Part shown: piece by piece, positions 22,626 to 34,200 of the stretch | How positions within the stretch are numbered: position 1 is the stretch's first letter | How the letters are laid out: each line of letters begins with the position of its first letter | NCBI GenBank assembly: GCA_014218235.1 | Contig: CM024760.1 | Coordinates: 71,426,961 to 71,490,960 of the forward strand | Source of the DNA: Colocasia esculenta | Taxonomy: Eukaryota; Streptophyta; Magnoliopsida; Alismatales; Araceae | Length of the DNA: 64,000 bases | Direction: 5' to 3' | Translations under genes and position numbers: made by a program | Notes under the pieces: generated by a model | Databases searched by the model: none | What the model was told of the DNA's origin: nothing | What the model saw: only the letters and a program-made list of their open reading frames with translations

Positions 22626-22790
22626 GAATGCGACGGTTCTGGTAGTCGCCTTCCCACTCCAGACGTCAGCAAGCCCTGCCCCGCGCACGACACGTGGCGT
22701 GCATGCAGACGTCAACCCAAACGGCTGTTCCATGAATGCGACACCCAGGGCCGTCGCGTTCAGAACGCGACACCCCTCACTGTTGCGTTC
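22626..22790. repeat. Second 9-10-9 hairpin cluster in solo LTR D
   Basis: The same module recurs at 22626-22653 (GAATGCGAC/GTCGCCTTC), 22734-22761 (GAATGCGAC/GTCGCGTTC) and 22763-22790 (GAACGCGAC/GTTGCGTTC), again with 10-nt loops. A decayed copy starts near 22597. Confidence 0.87.
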
Positions 22791-22938
22791 ACAGACAGTG
22801 AACAGGTAGGCACTTTGGGCCCAACCTACTGGCCCACAACGCCCCAAAAACCTGTGTAAACACCTGCTAAGCACGTCATTGGCCACACACTGGCCTCCAC
22901 AAGTACAATGACACGATCCGAACGATCAATACGCTACA

Positions 22939-23530
22939 AGTATAGCTAGCAATGGTGGTGGTGGTGGATGTAGGAGCATGCACATTATAGGTGAGACTAA
23001 GTTCACGCATACTACCCATGATGACATAGATCACGGTGCTCCACAAATGTCATAAAGAAGGTGGAAAATAGATGACAAAGGGTGGCACATATTAGGCTTA
23101 CATATAGTAGAAGCTATCAAGGCATTCTATCTAATTTTGAGAGATTGAGAGACAAGAGGACACAACATTTGAGGCCAATAGTGAGGGTTACAATTTCTTT
23201 TAAGAGCATGCACAACTAGATCCATATGCACAATATCGTGGGTATGGTGGCTATTATGTCTCTAGATACCAATATGGTGATGGTGGTTCATACATGTATG
23301 CTCCAATCATTCCACCACTAGGGCCTACAATAGTGTACTAAGGAATACACCAATATATAGAATATCAGTGTATGTATGAAGACGTGTATCAGAGTTACAT
23401 ATCTTTCACTGATTATTTGAACTTTGTGGAGAGCACATATAATGTGAGATTATTTAGGGATGGAAATTATACCTCCTACTACGAGAGCTTTGTGGACATG
23501 CAAGCTCAAAATGATGAAGAGGATTAGGTA
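22939..23530 (+). pseudogene. hAT host fragment 4, Gly/Tyr-rich C-terminus
   Basis: After the solo LTR the frame starts with a Gly run and continues FTHTTHDDIDHGAP, then with frameshifts QYRGYGGYYVSRYQYGDGG, YMYEDVYQSYISFTDYLNFV and a stop at about 23527 after FVDMQAQNDEED. Low-complexity Gly/Tyr tails occur in some plant hAT transposases, and the position fits. I infer that this ends the gene started at 5244. Confidence 0.5.
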
Positions 23531-24460
23531 AATTTCTTGTTAAATGTTTATATTTGTATGTTAAAGAGGATGATGTTAATTTCTAATTTTTCATGCAGAT
23601 GGCTAGAAGAAGAGTTGGAGAAGAAGGCAGAACCATTCAAAGAAAGAGATCACATTGGGTAACATGACCATTTCATTTGCTTTATATGAATTGATGTTAT
23701 TCAAATGAATGAAAAACACTACATGAAATCATCCTTAACTATTATTATGTGAAATGTGAACTACTTTGAATGAGATTTATATATGTTTCCACTATGAAAT
23801 GTGATGCTTATGTAATTTAAATCATGCTTATGTATTGGATTTCATCTTATATGCTTGTGGTTGTTTCTTCACCATAATTTTCATAAGTAGAAATGACACT
23901 CTGAATTATTCTTATAGATGGCTAAGATGAGGAAAGGTGAGGATGACGAGATGAGCATTGCATTTGCTTTTAAGAATTAATGATTGCATCCTCAATATTT
24001 TTATGTATGTATATGTCATAATTTTGGCGTGTCTATATGTGATGTTTGATGAACCTAGATGATTGTTTTGGGTTGGCTTGGATAGCCAAATGGAGTTTCT
24101 TACATTTTTTAGCCTCTCCATGTGATGTTCTTAAGCTTGCTCATTTACTTTAAAGTTTGCCTATTTTAGATATTGATCAGGTCACAAATAAAAAACAATC
24201 AAATAGATTTCATTCTCACAATATCTTAGTGGTACGGTACGGTATGGTACCGTGCCATAGAGAATGCAGCATGGTCCATCTACACAGTACGACCAACTTT
24301 GGTTAGAAGTCTAATTGTGTAAAAATATATTTTACATTTGCATTTACATGTATACAGCCCTGGCATATTAAAAATATCCTAAAAGACCCTATTGTCATGT
24401 GCTATGATGGAGATGAAACATTTTATTGATGAATGTCAATGATTGGAGTAATTTTTAGGG

Positions 24461-24508
<48 letters not shown>
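23531..24508. other. AT-rich 3' region of hAT element, with microsatellite
   Basis: It begins with a GTAAATTTC donor-like site. A short exon-like frame (ATGGCTAGAAGAAGAG) is at 23600 and a related one at 23919. GGTACGGTACGGTATGGTACC near 24235 could be hAT subterminal sequence. A pure TA microsatellite occupies 24462-24507. Bases 24292-24460 partly repeat 24509-24680. Confidence 0.45.
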
Positions 24509-24511
<3 letters not shown>

Positions 24512-24854
24512 CTTGTTAGATGTCTAATTGCATGAAAATGTGTCTTGCATTTACATTTGTATGGATATCCTTCTTATGTATTAAAATATCCTAAGAGACC
24601 TTGTCATAGCCGACCGTAATAGAATTGAAGAAATACATCAATGAATGCGTACGAAAAGTTATTTCTTGTGTAAAATATCTTAAAAAACCATGATCTCTCT
24701 CTCTCTCTATTTGGGATGATCCTAATTTTGTCTAATGCACTCAATTTGCCATTAGTGCTGGAGCAAGAGATGCCCCTCTAGCACCCTCACCTCTCTCTCT
24801 CCCTTACTCTTAGTGCAGTCTCCCCCCTCTCTCTCTTTAGTCTCCCCCTCCCAC

Positions 24855-24885
<31 letters not shown>

Positions 24886-25015
24886 TTCTCTCGCTCCCTT
24901 TCTCTCTTTCGGATGAACCTCGTCTAATGGCTTGGGCTCTCCCTAGCACTGGCACCAAAGGGAGAGATACCCTTTCAATGCCCTTACCTCTCTCTCTATT
25001 TCTCTCCCGGTGTGG
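24509..25015 (+). repeat. Left arm of an inverted-repeat element
   Basis: Starting CCTTGTTAGATGTCTAATTG, this arm is a diverged inverted copy of 38384-38821, which ends AATTAAACTTCTAACAAGG. Shared features include the TGCATTT...TTTGTAT segment and the CT-rich block with CCCCTCTARCACC. Long inverted arms suggest a MULE-like or foldback DNA element. CT and TA microsatellites occur at 24690-24710 and 24857-24885. Confidence 0.55.
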
Positions 25016-28000
25016 TGTTAGGAAACGTGCAAGAGCATATGATGCATAGCAGAATGAAGTTTTAAAATAAAACACATTTCCCATAAGAACGTATTGGACC
25101 GGGATGATGCTCGGGTGTGTGACTCTCATGTAAACCATTCAAGGGTGAGACATTCTCATCTAAGTGAGCTCATATATCTCCTAAAGCGCAAAACCGGTCC
25201 ACAGATGGAGGAGCTCATGCGACATCCCTATAGTGGTATCTACACAGTGACAATCGGCGACGATGGCTCCTCCTCATGTCAGTGTCTCCTCCCCTCGTGC
25301 ACCTCCAAGGAGTGGCAGAGCCGCAACAAGTAGTAATAGCAGCCACAACAAGTAGCAGTAGCATGTAGGAAGCAACAACTGTGACAACAAAGAGAGAGAA
25401 CTAGGATCTCTCTCTTCACTACTTGGAAGAGAATGGAAGGGAGAGAGTAGAAGAGAAAGATGAAGAAATCTCTTCTACTCTCTCGCTTCCATTCTCTTCC
25501 AAGTAGAGAGAGAGAGAACTCTCATTCAAATAGAGGGCAAGCCACCAATCTCTGCATGGCCTGTATGTCGTGCGGCCATGCGGTGTACAACTCGGAGTAT
25601 GACCAACCACACCTATCTTGACGACAGGATAGGATGTTGACAATCAGTGTTGGCAACATAGATTACTGTTGCAAGACTCCCTTGGCGATAATCCATCTTG
25701 TCACCAGGAGTCCTGGTAACAGTCGATTTGTCGCTAGGACAATCTTGGCAGTAGTTGATCTCGTCACCAGACCATCCTTGCGACTAACTATCTTGTCTCT
25801 ATCCTTGGCCAGAAAAGATCCTATTGGATAACTCTTATCCAATCCACTATCGTTGTTGTGTCAACTACCTTTTGTGTATGACCCTCTAGGTCCAATACAG
25901 AGCTGGCTGTGAGTTGCATCCCTCAGAACCCTTCTGACTTAGAACTCTTTCTAACTTAGTGAGTTATTATCTTTATAATAATTCACTCCACTCATCGACT
26001 ATGGACGTACCAAGATACTATGACATAGTCCCCAGATAGTACAGAGAGATCAAATTGATTGGACTTGTCTTCCAATAATTATCATATACTGTGACGACCC
26101 TCGTTATGCCGGTACGGTTGTACCAACCCACGTCGGCACGACGAAGATCACCACAGCGGGACATTTACCCGACACTATCATTCGATTGAGATGTACACAA
26201 ATATAAGTACAGAGTAGCGGAAGAAAAGACTATTGTCTTTCATTTCATCATCCACATTGACATCCACAGTCCATATAGCAAATAAAGGAAAGCTAAAGCT
26301 TACTTAACTGAAATTTAAACAAGGTACATTGTCCACATAACTACAATTTTATCATCAAATTACATAGTTTGTTCACAATTACATAATAGTTCAATACAAT
26401 GCCTCAAATTACATACTATGAAAGCGAAATATAACAATAACAACTCCGCCAAGCTACTCTCCGCGCTCGGAGTCGCTCTCCACTGTCTCTTCCAAAAGAT
26501 GTAGGGTCACCTACTAAACCTGTACGCCGAAGCAAGGAGTGAGTCTAAAAGACTCAACAAATAACGCCATACACTTCATACATCATATAGGCATTCACAT
26601 TCAATCGCATTCAATCAAAGCGTGTAGCAAGGTTATGTGATATTATCACAACCTGTCAGGGTATTTCTACAAAATCAAAACACATGGTACATGGTTTAAG
26701 ATGTTTCGAATAACACTTCCCATCACATGTTTCTACTCATCCAACCACATGAAAGCTACATTTCTAATTAACTAAACATGAAAGCAACTAAACATGAGGT
26801 TCTCATATGCATTAAAGGAAACACTACCATCATGGTTTCTACACATGGTAGCACATGCTAACTATCATTTCTCATGCATTAAGGTTGCTGTTTTGACATG
26901 GATTAGAAGTCTCATAACATGCAAGTTCATTTCACACTCTAACATATTCACATCACATGGTTCACTCTCTTACACCTTCTACGCATATCTATTGTTATTC
27001 AAGGGAAGCCTAGCATAATGCTTCTACTAGTTTTATAACATATGAATTATGTTCAAACAAACAACTAATCTAACACATGTTCTTTTCTCATTCCTTTAAC
27101 ATATGAACTCAATTAAGAACTTGTCTCATTCACACCACATCATGAGAGCAATTTAGGCATGGTTTTTGCACATGGTGAAAGGAAGATTCTAGCGTGGATT
27201 CTATAGACATTCTTGCACACAATAACATGATTGCTTATCTAATTAGCTTGCTGTTCTAATATGTTTCTAACATTATCACATTAGGAATCAAAGTTTTACA
27301 CTCTAACACATTGGTTTCACATGTTACACATTTACACATTCACATGTACACATCTTTCACTTTGCACATATTCACATGGCACTTACACAATCTTCACATA
27401 TACACGTTCACATTTCACATTTATATGCCGTGACACATAGTCCAAACCACCATTAGAAGGACACATAACACATAACACATAACACATACTTATCACCTAG
27501 GCAAAACAGTGATAAGCCTTGGTACTGCGCAGACCGGGAGAAGCCCTCTCCACCCTATCGACGGTACTTGTCCGCCACCAGGATTTCATCCTAATGCCCA
27601 TAGGATACACATACACATTGAACCTTCCCATGGGGACTTTTCCATGGTACAGTTCCACAGCCCTCTATGGAAGCAGTGTCACACACGGCACATTTTACAC
27701 ATTACACATTCCGATTAACACACGTTTTACATATGATATTCACACTTTCTTATTTATGCACATGGTTCTGTTCTTCCCTAGCATGATACCACTAATAACA
27801 GAAATCAAGCATTTAGTAGCCCTCATGGATTAATTGGAACGCACATCATTTAACCTTAATCATGGTACATGTATTATAACTCATTTTCACATGGAAATCT
27901 CATAGTATAGGCTACTGTCATCAATTTTTTCTGAAAATTTAACCACATGCTGTTTTCGGGTATAGGAACACACATACAAATTTTCACATTTTTCTGAATT

Positions 28001-28536
28001 CACATGCATTTATAGAAATTAAACATTCAGTTTCATGCCATTCATAAACTAAGTTAACATAGAACATGACATGGATTTCAGATTTGATCATGCACAGTCA
28101 TGAACCACACATACATATTGGTACAAGAATTTTTCCCAAATTTATTTCCCAACAACTAGAATTTTCACAAGGTCTACACATGCTTTCTATTTCTCATTGT
28201 AGGAATTATAAAAATTCGCATGAATACGGGAAAAATTCCCAAATTTGCAGGGCATGGACTGATACATATAAACATGGTTCATAAAATTCTACAGCATTTA
28301 ATTCCTCAGAAATTCATGGGAACAAAATTAACCAAGCATAACCTCTTTCCTACACATGCCTTTCAATAATTCTAATAAATTATGCCATCCACAGAAAAAT
28401 ACAGGAAATTTCACACACATCACATTATCTATTTTACATAACATATAAAATTTACATTATATCCTCATGCGTAGAAATCTGGAAATTAAGGATATAGGGC
28501 AGAACAGTTCACTGTTCTGTCAAGAAGAACTCAACG

Positions 28537-28625
28537 GCATACTATGGCCGTTTACAAGAGTTGGCGGCAACATCGTTGGCCGCTGACTCAAGATCTCAAC
28601 GTCAATAGACCTTGCCGTCAAGTTC
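28537..28625. repeat. Hairpin cluster downstream of TATA, LTR C (3' copy)
   Basis: AACGGC/GCCGTT closes an 8-nt loop and GCGGC/GCCGC (28564-28583) closes a 10-nt loop, followed by an AACGTCAA...CCGTCAAG pair. An identical cluster is near 33740-33830 in the 5' LTR. Confidence 0.65.
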
Positions 28626-29204
28626 GGACCTGTGCAAAAACACAGTCCGAGCTCTAAAGAAAGGGGAAATGTGGGGATCCAGGACACGAGGAAAATCCGT
28701 AAAAATCACAAAAACCTCCTAGACACATACATGGACGAAGTGCAAGGGTTACTTGCCTTTGGAAAAACTCCTAAAGGGATCAAAATGGTTGGAGAAGCTC
28801 TCCTTGGGCAGTCCAAAGAAGCCTCCAAGATGCCTTCACTCCGGCTTCTGTGATGCTCCCCTCTGCAATCCAGGGCCGGGGATGTGTAGCCGGATGTGTT
28901 GTCTCCCTCCTTGTCGAAGTAGATCTCCGGAAGAAGCTCCAAACCGCTGGATCAAAGCCTCCCAAGTTCGGGTTTCCTCACAGCTCTCAGGGTTTTAGGG
29001 TTTTTCTCACCCTTTGGGGCCAGGGTTTCTTCCCCTCTTGCAAGGGCCAAAGGGACTTCTAGGTTGCAAGGGGTGGGTGGTCATATAGACAAGACATGGG
29101 GTCTGTCTTGGCAGGGGCGAAGGAGCCGTTGGGGGTGGTTGGCATCCCCCAATCGGAGGCATGGCACACCATGCAGCTGCTCAGAAAATTGTCAGGGAAG
29201 TAGA

Positions 29205-29290
29205 CGTCTACATCAACGGACGTCCATAATAATAGTTGGCGTCCATCGAGGTCGCCGCCTACTTGTCCTTGACGTCCACAGATGCTGCCG
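29205..29290. repeat. Palindrome cluster upstream of TATA, LTR C (3' copy)
   Basis: The 12-bp palindrome GTAGACGTCTAC is followed, after 10 nt between the GACGTC cores, by GGACGTCC. Then come GGCGTCC and TTGACG...CGTCAA. It is repeated in the 5' LTR near 34408-34495 with one base change. Confidence 0.7.
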
Positions 29291-29841
29291 TCAACATGGT
29301 CTTCGGCCAGAACATACAATTTCACAGAAACCCTAATCCTTCTTATGTACATGTATGCAATACATAGGGTATAATGTACACACCAATTACATCATGCAAC
29401 CAAACAATATATATATATATATATACAACTAAGTACACACATGTATTCATAAATAGTCAAGATGGTATATAATGTGCTCGGTATAATGTACATACTATCT
29501 TCACAATGCAATAAACAACACTTACTAACTAATTATACACACAATGCACACTTTTATACCAATCTTCATTCAATACCACATATATAATATGAGCAACACA
29601 TCATACACCTAATTTACCACTTAAGTAAATATCATATATATATATAGCATAGATAGCACATATGTATACATACATGCTTACATGCATGCATAAAATAAAA
29701 GTTTTATATGTATACGCATACGATTAGTTACACGCACAAGTTATATGCATATGTATATCTAGCTACATACATGACACATAAACATTCGCACAATAAGGTA
29801 CTTATAAAAGAAAAGGACGAAAAAAAATCGGGGGCCTTACA

Positions 29842-29858
29842 CCCTCTCCCCCTTAAAA
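29842..29858 (-). other. Polypurine tract of TR-GAG element
   Basis: The element strand reads TTAAGGGGGAGAGGG directly before the 3' LTR. Confidence 0.85.
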
Positions 29859-29927
29859 GGATCTTCGCCCTCGAAGATCGAATCACGCACCTGCGGTGAC
29901 ATCCTCGGTGTTGTCTCGCAGGGCGAA

Positions 29928-31090
29928 CTACTTCACCTTCGGGCACTCTCTAATCCGATGACTTTTGCTACCGCATCTGAGACATCTTCCTTCTTTTGCC
30001 CAACACAAGTTTCCGCCGTGCCACTTGTTGCAGTGCACACACTTTGGCTTCTCGCTGCCTGAAGTTGCCACTGACTGAAGTGCTGACTCTGCTGGTACCA
30101 TAGCGGATCGCTGACATTCCTCAAATCTCTGCATCTTCCTCCTCTGCCACATCTTCCTCCTCTGCCGCTGGAACGGTTCCGGTAACTTATCCAATCGAGC
30201 CTTTCTCTCTTCCAAATACTGCCTTATCTTGTGCTCCTGCCTACACGCCGCGCTGAAAGCCGCATCCATAGATCCATGGTTACATGCTGCCAATCTAACT
30301 CTCAACGATGGTTTAAGACCCATCACAAACTTCTTCGCCTTCTCGCTCTCGTCCATCACTAAGTGAGGCGCATGCTTGAACAACTCTGCAAACTTAGCAT
30401 CATACTCCAAAACTGACATTGAGCCCTGAGTCAACGTCAAAAATTCTTGCTCCTTCTCATCTTGGGCACGTTCAAGGATATACTTGGCCTGAAACAACCT
30501 CACGAAATCGTTCCAAGTCACTTCCAATCCGACTCCTGAGAACTGCGTGCGAAGCACAAAAGACCACCACACGTCTGCTTGCTCCTGAAGCATATACGTC
30601 GCCAGACTGATCCTGTCATCCTCTGAACATCCGATAGCTCTGAATATCTTCTCAATTTCCTTGAGCCAACTCTCTGCGCCTAACGGTCCACTCTCCCCCT
30701 CAAAAGAGGGTGGAGCCATCCTCCTGAACTTCTCCATAACAGAAGATCCATCACGCTCATACTCCTGGGAACCCGGTACTTGAGCCTGCCACAGCAAACA
30801 ACATAACCCACACTTATACTACACGGAAAGCAACAAACACAAGACCAAGTAGAACAGACTACTCTATTTACTATTCTAACCTGAGCCTCTAGCTGAGTCT
30901 GGGGTGTAGTCTGGGTATGGACCTGCGTCTGCATAGCCTGTGCCAAACCTTGTACGAACACTCCATAATCCACTAACGATGGTGGGGGAAGCACAGGACC
31001 CTGAGGTGTCGGGGCCCGCTGCTCACCCGCCTCCTCACGCCTAGGCTCATCTTCTCTAACCTGGGTACCACACCTACCACGCGAAGCCAT
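29928..31090 (-). CDS. gag: gag polyprotein of the TR-GAG element (two exons)
   Basis: This is the structural capsid/nucleocapsid protein that would form cytoplasmic particles and package the RNA. The ATG at 31090 opens MASRGRCGTQVRED. Exon 1 (31090-30881, 70 codons) and exon 2 (30785-29928, 285 codons) are joined over a 95-bp GT-AG segment. Retrotransposon gag motifs are ESWLKEIEKIF, LATYMLQEQADVWW, FVRLFQAKYI and SVLEYDAKFAELFKHAPHLV. Two zinc knuckles near the end, CVHCNKWHGGNLC and CLRCGSKSHRIREC, are both CX2CX4HX4C, as in the gag at 41885. There is no internal stop in either exon, so it may be expressed. The stop is only ~85 bp from the polypurine tract, so no pol follows. Confidence 0.85.
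30786..30880 (-). other. Predicted 95-bp intron in gag
   Basis: On the element strand, GAGGCTCAG is followed by GTTAGAATAG and the segment ends TTTGCTGTGGCAG before GCTCAAGTACC. It is T-rich and has stops in the reading frame. Since 95 is not a multiple of 3, its removal joins the two gag frames in phase 0. A simple frameshift is the alternative, but canonical ends and composition favour an intron. Confidence 0.6.
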
Positions 31091-31265
31091 ATGCTGCAAG
31101 GTAACTCAAACATAGTTAGAAACTACGTTATTTAATTCTTAACCTCTTTCTTATCTATCTTTCACTCATTATTAATAAATTCTACACATGTGGACAATTC
31201 TATAAGGACTTAGCATATAGTGAAGATGATGACTTATATATACTTATGTACAATCTCAACCGGTT

Positions 31266-31277
31266 GCTCTGATACCA
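31266..31277 (-). other. Primer-binding site of TR-GAG element
   Basis: The element strand reads TGGTATCAGAGC, five bases from the 5' LTR. Confidence 0.9.
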
Positions 31278-31282
31278 TTCTC

Positions 31283-34200
31283 TGTGACGACCCTCGTTAT
31301 GCCGGTACGGTTGTACCAACCCACGTCGGCACGACGAAGATCACCACAGCGGGACATTTACCCGACACTATCATTCGATTGAGATGTACACAAATATAAG
31401 TACAGAGTAGCGGAAGAAAAGACTACTGTCTTTCATTTCATCATCCACATTGACATCCACAGTCCATATAGCAAATAAAGGAAAGCTAAAGCTTACTTAA
31501 CTGAAATTTAAACAAGGTACATTGTCCACATAACTACAATTTTATCATCAAATTACATAGTTTGTTCACAATTACATAATAGTTCAATACAATGCCTCAA
31601 ATTACATACTATGAAAGCGAAATATAACAATAACGACTCCGCCAAGCTACTCTCCGCGCTCGGAGTCGCTCTCCACTGTCTCTTCCAAAAGATGTAGGGT
31701 CACCTACTAAACCTGTACGCCGAAGCAAGGAGTGAGTCTAAAAGACTCAACAAATAACACCATACACTTCATACATGCATACATCATATAGGCATTCACA
31801 TTCAATCGCATTCAATCAAAGCGTGTAGCAAGGTTATGTGATATTATCACAACCTGTCAGGGTATTTCTACAAAATCAAAACACATGGTACATGGTTTAA
31901 GATGTTTCGAATAACACTTCCCATCACATGTTTCTACTCATCCAACCACATGAAAGCTACATTTCTAATTAACTAGAACATGAAAGCAACTAAACATGAG
32001 GTTCTCATATGCATTAAAGGAAACACTACCATCATGGTTTCTACACATGGTAGCACATGCTAACTATCATTTCTCATGCATTAAGGTTGCTGTTTTGACA
32101 TGGATTAGAAGTCTCATAACATGCAAGTTCATTTCACACTCTAACATATTCACATCACATGGTTCACTCTCTTACACCTTCTACGCATATCTATTGTTAT
32201 TCAAGGGAAGCCTAGCATAATGCTTCTACTAGTTTTATAACATATGAATTATGTTCAAACAAACAACTAATCTAACACATGTTCTTTTCTCATTCCTTTA
32301 ACATATGAACTCAATTAAGAACTTGTCTCATTCACACCACATCATGAGAGCAATTTAGGCATGGTTTTTGCACATGGTGAAAGGAAGATTCTAGCGTGGA
32401 TTCTATAGACATTCTTGCACACAATAACATGATTGCTTATCTAATTAGCTTGCTGTTCTAATATGTTTCTAACATTATCACATTAGGAATCAAAGTTTTA
32501 CACTCTAACACATTGGTTTCACATGTTACACATTTACACATTCACATGTACACATCTTTCACTTTGCACATATTCACATGGCACTTACACAATCTTCACA
32601 TATACACGTTCACATTTCACATTTATATGCCGTGACACATAGTCCAAACCACCATTAGAAGGACACATAACACATAACACATAACACATACTTATCACCT
32701 AGGCAAAACAGTGATAAGCCTTGGTACTGCGCAGACCGGGAGAAGCCCTCTCCACCCTATCGACGGTACTTGTCCGCCACCAGGATTTCATCCTAATGCC
32801 CATAGGATACACATACACATTGAACCTTCCCATGGGGACTTTTCCATGGTACAGTTCCACAGCCCTCTATGGAAGCAGTGTCACACACGGCACATTTTAC
32901 ACATTACACATTCCGATTAACACACGTTTTACATATGATATTCACACTTTCTTATTTATGCACATGGTTCTGTTCTTCCCTAGCATGATACCACTAATAA
33001 CAGAAATCAAGCATTTAGTAGCCCTCATGGATTAATTGGAACGCACATCATTTAACCTTAATCATGGTACATGTATTTATAACTCATTTTCACATGGAAA
33101 TCTCATAGTATAGGCTACTGTCATCAAATTTTTCTGAAAATTTAACCACATGCTGTCTTCGGGTATAGGAACACAAATACAAATTTTCACATTTTTCTGA
33201 ATCCACATGCATTTATAGAAATTAAATCATTCAGTTTCATGCCATTCATAAACTAAGTTAACATAGAACATGACATGGATTTCAGATTTGATCATGCACA
33301 GTCATGAACCACACATACATATTGGTACAAGAAATTTTCCCAAATTTATTTCCCAACAACTAGAATTTTCACAAGGTCTACACATGCTTTCTATTTCTCA
33401 TTGTAGGAATTATAAAAATTCGCATGAATACGGGAAAAATTCCCAAATTTGCAGGGCATGGACTGATACATATAAACATGGTTCATAAAATTCTACAGCA
33501 TTTAATTCCTCAGAAATCATGGGAACAAAATTAACCAAGCATAACCTCTTTCCTACACATGCCTTTCAATAATTCTAATAAATTATGCCATCCACAGAAA
33601 AATACAGGAAATTTCACACACATCACATTATCTATTTTACATAACATATAAAATTTACATTATATCCTCATGCGTAGAAATCTGGAAATTAAGGATATAG
33701 GGCAGAACAGTTCACTGTTCTGTCAAGAAGAACTCAACGGCATACTATGGCCGTTTACAAGAGTTGGCGGCAACATCGTTGGCCGCTGACTCAAGATCTC
33801 AACGTCAATAGACCTTGCCGTCAAGTTCGGACCTGTGCAAAAACACAGTCCGAGCTCTAAAGAAAGGGGAAATGTGGGGATCCAGGACACGAGGAAAATC
33901 CGTAAAAATCACAAAAACCTCCTAGACACATACATGGACGAAGTGCAAGGGTTACTTGCCTTTGGAAAAACTCCTAAAGGGATCAAAATGGTTGGAGAAG
34001 CTCTCCTTGGGCAGTCCCAAGAAGCCTCCAAGATGCCTTCACTCCGGCTTCTGTGATGCTCCCCTCTGCAATCCAGGGCCGGGGATGTGTAGCCGGATGT
34101 GTTGTCTCCCTCCTTGTCGAAGTAGATCTCCGGAAGAAGCTCCAAACCGCTGGATCAAAGCCTCCCAAGTTCGGGTTTCCTCACAGCTCTCAGGGTTTTA

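Larger units (their letters stand above)
20836..22938 (-). mobile_element. Solo gypsy LTR, family D
   Basis: This 2.1-kb LTR is collinear with the chromovirus LTR at 57950-60128. Shared blocks include GGGGCATACCCCGAGGTG (21033/58120), the CCAGTA...TACTGG hairpin region and the terminal segments. On the element strand it starts TGTAGCGTATTG and ends GGTTAACA. I found no convincing target duplication (AAACA on the left, AGTAT on the right). It lies within a possible hAT exon. Confidence 0.82.
26090..29841 (-). repeat. 3' LTR of the TR-GAG element
   Basis: The element strand starts TGTAAGGCCCCCG (29841) and ends GGGTCGTCACA (26090). It contains the hairpin clusters 28537-28625 and 29205-29290, a TATATGAC promoter box near 29083, a GC-rich structured block (27520-27680) and an AT microsatellite at 29408-29425. 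The small open frames inside it are repeated in the other LTR and show no protein motif. Confidence 0.93.

Noticed and set aside
20836..22938. Target-site duplication for the solo D LTR
   Set aside because: The adjacent 5-mers AAACA and AGTAT do not match, and shifting the borders by a few bases gives no better pair.
24462..24507. AT palindrome that could form a cruciform or promoter
   Set aside because: It is a pure TA microsatellite. Nothing beside it suggests a function.
25094..25333. Small plus-strand coding gene of 79 codons
   Set aside because: It lies inside the R/U5-like part of a copia-type LTR, has no motif, and is not supported by a promoter in its own direction.
26794..29352. 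Open frames that are repeated almost exactly at 31996-34555
   Set aside because: They are duplicated because they lie in the two LTRs of one element. They are short and motif-free, so not genes.
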